DNA of 5,258 bases, taken from Bacteroidales bacterium (lineage in GTDB: Bacteria > Bacteroidota > Bacteroidia > Bacteroidales > GCA-2748055). The position numbers were made by a program, and so were the translations under genes. Positions within the stretch are counted from its first letter, which is position 1. Every line of letters starts with the position of its first letter. The stretch spans positions 1 to 5,258 of the forward strand of contig JAGLTY010000172.1 in the NCBI GenBank assembly GCA_023135025.1. Reading direction: 5' to 3'. The notes below the pieces were generated by a model. It searched no databases. It saw only the letters and a program-made list of their open reading frames with translations, and was not told where the DNA came from. Shown piece after piece: positions 1-5,258 of this stretch.

Positions 1-857
1 AACGCCCTTTTAAATCAATGAAAGTGAGAGATGGGGATATCATTGATCTGGGCAATAAAAAGCTGAGGGTCATCGGTGCTCCCAATCTACACTGGCCCGA
101 CACGATCTACACATACCTCGAAGAGGAGGGTCTGCTTTTCACCTGTGACTCCTTCGGGGCACACTATGCAGATGAGCTGATGTTTGATGATCTGATCGGT
201 GACTATAGCGATGCCTTTGATTACTACTTTGATGTGATCCTGAAGCCTTTCAGCAAGTTCATGCTAAAAGCCATTGAGAAGATCAAAACGCTTCCTGTGG
301 ATATGATCTGTCCCGGTCATGGCCCCATACTCCGATCGGGCTGGAAAGAGAAGATTGACCGCTCAATGAAGCTTGCCACAAAATACCTTGAAGAGACCCG
401 CAAGGGCAACAGGGTATTGGTGGCTTACATCTCTGCTTATGGGTATACCGGAGAGATGGCCAGACAGGTGGCAAAAGGGCTGATGAAAACGGGAAATGTC
501 GAAGTTGATCTCCTGGATATCGAGAACATCCTGTTGGGCGAACTGGAAGAACATGTGGTTAAGGCTGACGGTATCATAGTGGGTTCGCCCACCATTAACC
601 AGAATACCCTTCTGCCTGTTTACAAACTTTTTTCTGTTATCAATCCCATACGTGACAAAGGAAAACCAGCTGCTGCATTTGGTTCATTTGGATGGAGTGG
701 TGAAGCGGTCAAGCTGATAGAGGACCACCTGAGAAATCTCAAACTGAAAATTGTAGGTGAAGGACAGACCGCAAGGTTCCTTCCCAATAGCCAGGAAGCG
801 GACCGCCTTATCAGTTTTGGGGAGAAGTTTGTCCATGCTCTCCAAAAGGAGGAGTGA
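1..857 (+). CDS. Flavodiiron protein (A-type flavoprotein, FprA family), 5'-truncated by window edge
   Basis: This is the C-terminal part of a flavodiiron protein, a cytoplasmic enzyme that reduces O2 to water and/or NO to N2O at a di-iron site, using electrons passed through FMN. The frame is open back to base 3 with no stop, so the ATG at 18 is internal; about 284 residues are visible of a usual 390-410. Numbering from that Met, the end of the metallo-beta-lactamase-like domain shows the remaining di-iron ligands: His25 in NLHWPD, Asp44 in CDSFGAH and His101 in PGHGPI. The HxExDH ligand motif must lie upstream of the window. A flavodoxin domain follows (about 132-275) with the FMN phosphate loop SAYGYTGEMA (139-148) and the loops GSPTINQNT and FGSFGWSGE. 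The protein ends right after this domain, so it has no fused rubredoxin or flavin reductase domain (class A layout). O2 versus NO preference cannot be read from the sequence. Its stop abuts the stop of the convergent gene. Confidence 0.93.
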   Translation, partial: RPFKSMKVRDGDIIDLGNKKLRVIGAPNLHWPDTIYTYLEEEGLLFTCDSFGAHYADELMFDDLIGDYSDAFDYYFDVILKPFSKFMLKAIEKIKTLPVDMICPGHGPILRSGWKEKIDRSMKLATKYLEETRKGNRVLVAYISAYGYTGEMARQVAKGLMKTGNVEVDLLDIENILLGELEEHVVKADGIIVGSPTINQNTLLPVYKLFSVINPIRDKGKPAAAFGSFGWSGEAVKLIEDHLRNLKLKIVGEGQTARFLPNSQEADRLISFGEKFVHALQKEE

Positions 858-891
858 TCAACGCACGTGCACCAGTTTCCCCCCTCCTTTT
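844..891. terminator. Possible bidirectional terminator straddling two convergent stop codons
   Basis: AAAAGGAGG (844-852) and CCTCCTTTT (883-891) are a perfect 9-bp inverted repeat around a 30-base loop containing both stop codons (TGATCA at 855-860) and a GCACGTGC palindrome at 863-870. On either strand the stem ends in TTTT, as an intrinsic terminator would. The stem is only moderately G+C-rich and the loop is long, so efficiency is doubtful. No other terminator candidate is available, because the two genes have no bases between them. Confidence 0.42.
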
Positions 892-3605
892 AATACTCCC
901 GATTCAATCCACTGCACCAGGTATATTCCCTGTGAAAGGCTGGAGATATCCAGTTTTTGGATGGAAAACCCGGGTAACACCTCTGAAGTCATCACGGACC
1001 TTCCCATAAGATCAACAATCTTCAACTGACCCTTTTGCTCCACATCTGCTCCGAAATTGATATAGACATATTCATGGGCCGGATTGGGGTAAATGGCCAG
1101 GGTTTCCTCTGTCACCTGACTATTCTCAAATCCCGTTCCCGGACTATACTCCAGTGATGCTGACTGAAGAATCTGATCATGGTCCCTGTCCATGATGAAG
1201 GCCACTAGTATCAAATCGTCCACATCCTCCACATAAGATGCATAGTCCCACGTAAAATCAAGACTCTTTGAGATACCGGTTCCCCAAACATTACCCAGCA
1301 ATTTGCCACTGGCCGATGGAAGAATATCCAACACAACATTCCGGAATGATGTTGTCTGGTCTGCACCGGTATAAGCAGTGACAAGTTGTTCAATCACCAC
1401 AATATAGAGCTGGATATTGGAGTCAAAATCATCCTCTTTACAGGTTACTTTTATATTACCTTCCAGACGATTTCCCAGAAAATCTGCCAAAAGGTTCAGA
1501 TCAAATGGCGGAATATCAAGAGACGATGACTTCAACACCTCCCCATCGGGTTGTTCCGAGGGATTTGAGAAATCATACCGAAACTCAGGTCCGGCTCCAC
1601 CATTTAAAACTGCATAGGGAACAGATGGAATACCATAATTAAAGGAACGTACCTCAGGAGGAACGGGATTATTCAAATTCATTGGATCCTCACCCGGATA
1701 GTCCATGTGGTATTGCAGATCTATGACCAGGTTTGAATAGTCCGAGACAAACTGCTCAATTACCCCATCAGCAGCAATGGCTTCACTGCTGGCTGAATTG
1801 GTGAAATGCTCTATGATTGAATTTTTAACTCGTTCTCCAATGAAAAAATTATCAAATGCAAAACCCTGGTTCCCCATTGATTGCATACCTCCTGTTCCAA
1901 TTGCCAACCGAAATTTTACATATGGAATCTCTTCCAGGGCATCAACTGCATAGCCGGCATGTACCCACGTTTCATCGGGCTCAAACAGGGAAAGACCCCA
2001 TCCAAAACTACTGTCACCGGGTTTGTTGAAAATTCCATAACTATTGTACCAGTTGATACCTCCATCCACAATACCCAGGGTATTCCAGCCATCGCTCACC
2101 CGGTGCTGGTACTGCATCACTGCACCATCTGTACCAGGTACAAAACTCTTCATTATATCAAGCTGCACAAGCGGTATAGAGAGTGCTGACAGGTCAAAAC
2201 ACGGGCTCTGGACCCAGGAGTTCTCCAGATATCCTGCAGTGCTTGGTAAGTCGGTATACCATGCCAGATCTCCCGTAGTTGGTAAAAATCCAGTAAAATC
2301 AGGTTCATCCAGCACCCAACTCTCAATACCATTCTCTGAATCCACCAGCCAGTCTGCCGGTTGCTCATCAAATGTTTCCAGGTATCCGTCCGTAGTTAGT
2401 GTATAGATGGGTTTGAGCGAAATGTCCTTGGTAATGCTTCCACTACAACCAAGATCATTCTCTACTTCCAGGGTCACATTATAAGTAGAGATTGAGGTAA
2501 AAGGAAATTCGATGGTATCCAGAGGATTGTTGCTTGTAATCTGTCCCAGCACTCCACCACCACCTGTTCTGAAAGTCCAAAGCAAATCATCAATCGTTGC
2601 ATAGGGCGATACAGACCGATCCAGGAAGGCTGTCATTTCTCCCCTGATAAAACAATCAGTGACCCATGTAAAATCTACCAGGGGCTGGTCAGAAAAAGTG
2701 ATGTTCCGGACTTGACTGGTCATGCAACCATCATAGGTCTCGGCACTTAAAGTGACATTCCAAATGCCTGGCCATGGATAAAAATGATAAGGATTTTCCT
2801 CACTGCTGAGATTATCGGATCCGCTTTCAGGATCTCCAAAATTCCAGCTCCAGGAATCCACTGCATATTTGCCATTTGTGGTGTTATCGAACTGAACCAG
2901 TCCTCCGGTAGAAGGGATACAGGAAGAGGCAGTAGAAAAAGTGATTGTGGGGACAAAAGAGTTGTAAATGGAAATACTATTAAATACCTGGCAACCATTA
3001 GAGGCATTATAGAAGAGGCTTATCTGGTTCCAGCCTTCACTTACCGCCGAGCTGGCTGGACTGTATAAATAGCCGGTAGACTGATTACCGGAGACCCCAA
3101 AGCCTGAGAAGGTATAAGTGGCACCCGGATCTGACAAACTTGGTACAGGAATAAGGGGATAAGGGGGATCATTTTTACAGACAATTTCCGGTAGCCCCTG
3201 AATCTCAATATCATCCAAAAGAGTCACAGTAAAAAAGCTGGATACACTCCTGGTTACCCCTCCCAGCAAATAGGAGTATTGGACACGATACTCTCCATCC
3301 AATCCTGCCGGATCAAGGATAGCCATATCATCGGTCAGATCTGTATCAGTAATATGTCCATTCACGGGACTCCCTGAGCCGGACTCATAGAGTGCAAATG
3401 TTCCTGGTATACCATCGGGGTTGGCCCCAATAAATTGATAGGTACCTGCACTTTCGCAAATCAGGTCGATAATAACTCCCTCCGATTCCAGGTGAACACT
3501 GGTTTCCTGACCCCATATTAACCCATTTGCCAGTAACAACATCAATGAAACCGGCAGGAACATAATGCTCCTCATCTGATTCAGTTTTCTGTATATATAA
3601 GTCAT
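858..3605 (-). CDS. Multidomain T9SS-exported surface protein (Ig-like/PKD, jelly-roll, Omp28-like, type A sorting domain)
   Basis: A 915-residue secreted protein of unknown specific role. Visible modules: signal peptide (1-33, hydrophobic FLPVSLMLLLANGLIW then Q); an Ig-like region (36-130); a second Ig-like module (about 140-212) with FSGFGVSG; two PKD-like domains (about 215-305, with SWSWNFGD, and 310-397, with a degenerate LLWTFRTGGG); a jelly-roll/MAM-like module (about 405-593, with GINWYNS and GFAFDNFFIGER); an Omp28-like thioredoxin-fold module (about 595-670) lacking the CxxC cysteines; a beta-sandwich as in the C-terminal part of Omp28-like proteins (about 700-820); and a type A T9SS sorting domain (836-915). 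The export route is therefore Sec, then T9SS across the outer membrane; the sorting domain is normally removed on export. The start at 3605 is favoured because it overlaps the previous stop (TAATG) and has a weak AGGGGA six bases upstream; Met12 would also leave a good signal peptide but has no such site. A binding or adhesive role is plausible; no catalytic motif was recognised. Confidence 0.92.
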   Translation of the reverse strand: MTYIYRKLNQMRSIMFLPVSLMLLLANGLIWGQETSVHLESEGVIIDLICESAGTYQFIGANPDGIPGTFALYESGSGSPVNGHITDTDLTDDMAILDPAGLDGEYRVQYSYLLGGVTRSVSSFFTVTLLDDIEIQGLPEIVCKNDPPYPLIPVPSLSDPGATYTFSGFGVSGNQSTGYLYSPASSAVSEGWNQISLFYNASNGCQVFNSISIYNSFVPTITFSTASSCIPSTGGLVQFDNTTNGKYAVDSWSWNFGDPESGSDNLSSEENPYHFYPWPGIWNVTLSAETYDGCMTSQVRNITFSDQPLVDFTWVTDCFIRGEMTAFLDRSVSPYATIDDLLWTFRTGGGGVLGQITSNNPLDTIEFPFTSISTYNVTLEVENDLGCSGSITKDISLKPIYTLTTDGYLETFDEQPADWLVDSENGIESWVLDEPDFTGFLPTTGDLAWYTDLPSTAGYLENSWVQSPCFDLSALSIPLVQLDIMKSFVPGTDGAVMQYQHRVSDGWNTLGIVDGGINWYNSYGIFNKPGDSSFGWGLSLFEPDETWVHAGYAVDALEEIPYVKFRLAIGTGGMQSMGNQGFAFDNFFIGERVKNSIIEHFTNSASSEAIAADGVIEQFVSDYSNLVIDLQYHMDYPGEDPMNLNNPVPPEVRSFNYGIPSVPYAVLNGGAGPEFRYDFSNPSEQPDGEVLKSSSLDIPPFDLNLLADFLGNRLEGNIKVTCKEDDFDSNIQLYIVVIEQLVTAYTGADQTTSFRNVVLDILPSASGKLLGNVWGTGISKSLDFTWDYASYVEDVDDLILVAFIMDRDHDQILQSASLEYSPGTGFENSQVTEETLAIYPNPAHEYVYINFGADVEQKGQLKIVDLMGRSVMTSEVLPGFSIQKLDISSLSQGIYLVQWIESGVLKGGGKLVHVR
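861..1100 (-). other. Type A T9SS C-terminal sorting domain (within the 915-aa protein)
   Basis: The last 80 residues fit the family pattern closely. They open with IYPNPAHEYVYINF (838-851), continue with LKIVDLMGRSV (861-871), then LDISSLSQGIYLVQW (885-899), and end in KLVHVR. In this family (Por secretion system C-terminal sorting domain) the short beta-sandwich directs periplasmic proteins to the T9SS translocon and is usually cleaved by the PorU sortase, with anchoring to A-LPS or release. The genome should therefore carry PorK/L/M/N, Sov/SprA and PorU elsewhere; none of these is in the window. Confidence 0.92.
1146..1823 (-). other. Omp28-like module: cysteine-less thioredoxin-like fold plus beta-sandwich
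   Basis: Residues about 595-820 of the large protein resemble Omp28-related proteins of Bacteroidota. The opening IIEHFTNSASSEA matches the family pattern 'lvEhFTG.wC.nCP', then come VIDLQYHMDYPGEDP (627-641), Arg653 and the loop IPSVPYAVLNGG (659-670), in which Val-Pro 662-663 sits where thioredoxin folds carry the cis-proline. Both redox cysteine positions are replaced (Ser606 and Ala609 by eye alignment), so thiol chemistry is unlikely. The following part (NIKVTCKEDD, then FRNVVLDILPSASG, then LILVAFIMDRDHDQILQSA) resembles the beta-sandwich that follows in Omp28-like proteins. The domain assignment is from pattern memory and not from a profile search. Confidence 0.68.
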
Positions 3606-3617
3606 TAGATATCCCCT
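3603..3617 (-). promoter_or_regulatory. Coupled junction: lipoprotein stop / T9SS-protein start (TAATG)
   Basis: The lipoprotein stop TAA (3607-3605) and the next start ATG (3605-3603) share one A, giving TAATG. A weak purine run AGGGGA lies six bases upstream of the ATG. One-base overlaps of this kind are typical of coupled operon genes and support Met1 as the start of the 915-residue protein. Confidence 0.6.
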
Positions 3618-4813
3618 GTTGCACTGGTTTTCATTAAGGAGATAACAGTGCTCTCCCCGTAACTGTTTGTACCCAGTAAAACAAATCCACCATCGTCAGA
3701 AAGTTCAATATCCATTCCGGCCTGGGCACCCGAGGCCCCATAGGTAACCTGTTCTCCTATCTGGTAAGAAGAGAAGACATACTGCAACAATACCTCACTG
3801 TTTACACCCTCCCTTCTGGTTCCGGCAATGGCCAGATTCCCGGCTGCAGTCTCAATGACCTTCTTCCCTATAAGGTCTGTGTTTTCCTCTGAAATGGTTG
3901 CAACCAGTGATGAATTTGTTATGAGCAAACCATCTGTCTCTATGCCATAGAGCAACAGCTCACTATCTCCCGATCCGTTTTCCCGGTTTCCAAGGACCAG
4001 GAATTCATCATTACCCTCTTCGATGATACACATCCCGTATTCATTAAATTCACCTGAAAGGTTTTTGGCCAGCGGACTTAGTTCATCATCAAAAGTGAGG
4101 ATCTGTATACCGGTTCCTTGATCATTTATCTTATCAAATGTGCACGCGCACAGGTACATTTTTCCCGTATTCAACAGGTAAGAAGCGGTTGAATTTTCAG
4201 CATATGGATTGTTGTAATTCAGACTCAACCTAATTGAATCCCCCTCTTCAGTAACACCCATTATGAGTAAATCTGATTTTCCATCCTTTACCTGGTAACC
4301 TGCCAGCATATATCCCGAATTGATCTTTTCAATGGAATGAAGAATTTGCTCATCTTCAAGCGAACCATAACTTCTTTGCCAGATCTCTTCACCTGTGGCA
4401 GAGGTCCTAACCAGGAAAATATCTTTCTGCACTGCCTCTGTTCCCTCCACGGACCGCTCCACAAACCCCGACAGAAGAAATCCTCCTGAACCTCCTTGCA
4501 GGGCAATCAGTGAACTGCCTCCTGTCTCCAGCCCCTCCTCTGTAAAATACCTTGGAAATCCACTCCGTACATTGCCATACTCATCTGTAATAATCAGGAC
4601 CATTCTTTTCCCAAGCGCCTGACTGGTTTCAGTACCACATATGGCAAAACCCCCGTTTGAAAGCACCTCCACATCCCCTGCCTGATCCATCAGGTAATTG
4701 CCATAAAACTTGATAAAACTATCTGCCTGCTCAGGAGAGATCTCCCTCTCACAGAAGAGAAAAAATCCTGACAACAGGATCAAAATGAAACTATATTTCA
4801 TCATCTTTTGCAT
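3605..4813 (-). CDS. Putative lipoprotein with about seven propeller-like repeats
   Basis: A 402-residue exported protein, not assignable to a named gene. The N-terminus has a signal peptide (YSFILILLSGFFLF) followed by Cys21 and the charged sequence EREISPEQAD. This looks like a lipoprotein signal, but the residue before the Cys is Phe instead of the usual small residue, so lipidation is likely but not certain. The rest is made of about seven units of 40-55 residues, each with a Tyr-Gly or similar turn, a 'GGF.l.G' strand pair and a short 'd..l.....GE' strand; a seven-bladed beta-propeller is the natural reading. The best units are NGGFAICG (53-60), GGFLLSGF (110-117), SGYMLAGY (166-173) and DGGFVLLG (384-391). 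It ends right after the last unit, without a T9SS sorting domain. The start is set by an AAAGGA four bases upstream of the ATG, inside the end of the barrel gene; Met4 or Met5 are alternatives. Confidence 0.85.
   Translation of the reverse strand: MQKMMKYSFILILLSGFFLFCEREISPEQADSFIKFYGNYLMDQAGDVEVLSNGGFAICGTETSQALGKRMVLIITDEYGNVRSGFPRYFTEEGLETGGSSLIALQGGSGGFLLSGFVERSVEGTEAVQKDIFLVRTSATGEEIWQRSYGSLEDEQILHSIEKINSGYMLAGYQVKDGKSDLLIMGVTEEGDSIRLSLNYNNPYAENSTASYLLNTGKMYLCACTFDKINDQGTGIQILTFDDELSPLAKNLSGEFNEYGMCIIEEGNDEFLVLGNRENGSGDSELLLYGIETDGLLITNSSLVATISEENTDLIGKKVIETAAGNLAIAGTRREGVNSEVLLQYVFSSYQIGEQVTYGASGAQAGMDIELSDDGGFVLLGTNSYGESTVISLMKTSATGDI
3608..4705 (-). repeat. Seven tandem propeller-blade-like protein repeats
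   Basis: Approximate units in lipoprotein residues: 37-80, 88-140, 145-192, 203-254, 255-306, 312-355 and 357-402. Shared signs are a start at Tyr-Gly or equivalent, a central 'GGF.l.G' or degenerate 'GNLAIAG' / 'DEFLVLG', and a closing hydrophobic strand before 'GE', 'GD' or 'GN'. Units 4 and 5 are the most diverged. The similarity is at protein level only; the DNA copies are too different to be a recent duplication. Confidence 0.6.
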
Positions 4814-4823
4814 CTATTCCTTT
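4811..4823 (-). promoter_or_regulatory. Coupled junction: barrel stop / lipoprotein start, with ribosome binding site
   Basis: Read on the minus strand: AAAGGA, then ATAG, then ATG. The barrel gene's TAG (4816-4814) immediately precedes the lipoprotein ATG (4813-4811) with no spacer, and AAAGGA lies within the barrel's last codons. This arrangement favours translational coupling and fixes the start. Bacteroidota often initiate without strong Shine-Dalgarno pairing, so the site's own strength is uncertain. Confidence 0.6.
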
Positions 4824-5258
4824 GTAAGATCCCAGCATATTCCAGCACAGATGGATAACTGATGAACACGAAAATCGCTGTCCACGTGATAGAGCAACCA
4901 TGAAAGGTCATTGTTTTGATAACGGGATTCATCCCGGTTTGACTGTAAAATGTCGGAGGTCACCCGGGTCTCCACATAAATAAACGCGTTATTGAGGGGA
5001 ATCCTGACACCCCCACCAAGCAACAAATTCAGGTTGAAATGCCTCCTCGAATCTGTAATATCCGTTCTCTCTACAAACAGATCGTCCAGTGAAGCCTCAT
5101 AACTTCTGGTCCCTTTCCCTGAAGCATACAACAGGTAACCGGGTTCAACTCCACCCCTCAGATAATAACACATTCTCCTGTCTTCAGGATTAAACTTATA
5201 CACCACAGAAAGAGGCAGCAACACCTGATGCAGGGCCTCAACGTACCTGTAGGTGGTG
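4814..5258 (-). CDS. Outer-membrane beta-barrel protein (porin-family/PorT-like), 5'-truncated by window edge
   Basis: The visible part is the C-terminal 148 residues. The frame has no stop up to the window end, so the GTG at 5224 is internal and the real start lies beyond base 5258. The pattern is that of small Bacteroidota barrels: alternating hydrophobic/polar strands, an 'iPL...Y.F' strand (VLLPLSVVYKFN), a Gly-rich strand with GVEPGYLLYASGKG, a turn or loop rich in Asp/Arg/Ser, the strand pair LNLLLGGGVRIPL and FIYVETRVTSDI, and a last strand HQLSICAGICWDLTKE. That final strand ends with the Trp/aromatic, two hydrophobic residues and charged tail usual for barrels. It probably sits in the outer membrane with extracellular loops around the Asp/Arg/Asn-rich parts. 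It is the first visible gene of the operon and its TAG is directly followed by the lipoprotein ATG. It could be a PorT-like or OmpA-barrel-like family member; PorP/SprF (longer, partner of secreted adhesins) is a less supported option. Confidence 0.75.
   Translation of the reverse strand, partial: TTYRYVEALHQVLLPLSVVYKFNPEDRRMCYYLRGGVEPGYLLYASGKGTRSYEASLDDLFVERTDITDSRRHFNLNLLLGGGVRIPLNNAFIYVETRVTSDILQSNRDESRYQNNDLSWLLYHVDSDFRVHQLSICAGICWDLTKE

Noticed and set aside
18..20. ATG at 18 as the true start of the flavodiiron gene
   Set aside because: The frame is open upstream to the window edge and the family needs about 115 more N-terminal residues, including the first iron ligands.
863..870. 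GCACGTGC palindrome as an operator
   Set aside because: It lies inside coding sequence at the 3' end of a gene, with no promoter nearby; an 8-base palindrome alone is weak evidence.
854..1009. A plus-strand GTG frame of 51 codons right after AAGGAGG, overlapping the flavodiiron stop
   Set aside because: It has a good-looking ribosome site, but its bases are fully explained as antisense to the conserved T9SS sorting domain, and its translation has no recognisable character. The purine run is also part of the inverted repeat.
1881..2406. Overlapping plus-strand open frames of about 100-120 codons inside the large minus-strand gene
   Set aside because: They are antisense to well-supported modules, are rich in Ser, Pro and Cys as shadow frames are, and have no recognisable domain.
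4139..4152. Small hairpin TGTGC-ACGC-GCACA
   Set aside because: A 5-bp stem inside the lipoprotein gene without a T-tract; likely chance.
5222..5224. GTG at 5224 as the start of the barrel gene
   Set aside because: The frame continues to the window end without a stop, the upstream residues (YRYVEALHQ) fit a barrel strand, and no signal peptide follows the GTG.

Overview
The window looks like Bacteroidota chromosomal DNA. The main evidence is a large secreted protein ending in a type A type IX secretion system (T9SS) sorting domain, a SusD-era style lipoprotein made of 'dGGf.l.G' repeats, and a porin-family outer-membrane beta-barrel. All are typical of Bacteroidota, and T9SS is essentially restricted to that group. 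Base composition is moderate, by eye in the mid-40s percent G+C and not counted exactly. A flavodiiron protein on the other strand suggests an anaerobe or microaerobe that has to remove O2 or NO. The genus cannot be told from this sequence.

Layout: (1) 1-857, plus strand, holds the C-terminal two thirds of a flavodiiron protein (FprA type), whose N-terminus lies before the window. (2) 858-5258, minus strand, holds three genes read right to left. They are the C-terminal half of an outer-membrane beta-barrel protein (4814-5258, N-terminus beyond the window), a putative lipoprotein with about seven propeller-like repeats (3605-4813), and a 915-residue multidomain T9SS-exported surface protein (858-3605). 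There is no intergenic DNA: the barrel stop abuts the lipoprotein ATG, the lipoprotein TAA shares one base with the next ATG, and the T9SS protein and the flavodiiron gene end tail-to-tail with adjacent stop codons (TGA/TCA).

Functionally, the three minus-strand genes look like one translationally coupled operon encoding envelope components: a barrel in the outer membrane, a lipid-anchored repeat protein, and a large protein exported through T9SS. Co-function as one surface complex is an inference from their gapless arrangement. The flavodiiron gene is probably an unrelated neighbour that only shares the convergent 3' end. A 9-bp perfect inverted repeat straddling the two stop codons could serve both transcription units as a terminator.

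The points most worth a second look are the cysteine-less Omp28/thioredoxin-like module in the large protein, the uncharacterised three-gene cassette, and the terminator-like repeat built from the coding ends of two convergent genes. No RNA gene, mobile element or CRISPR array was seen.
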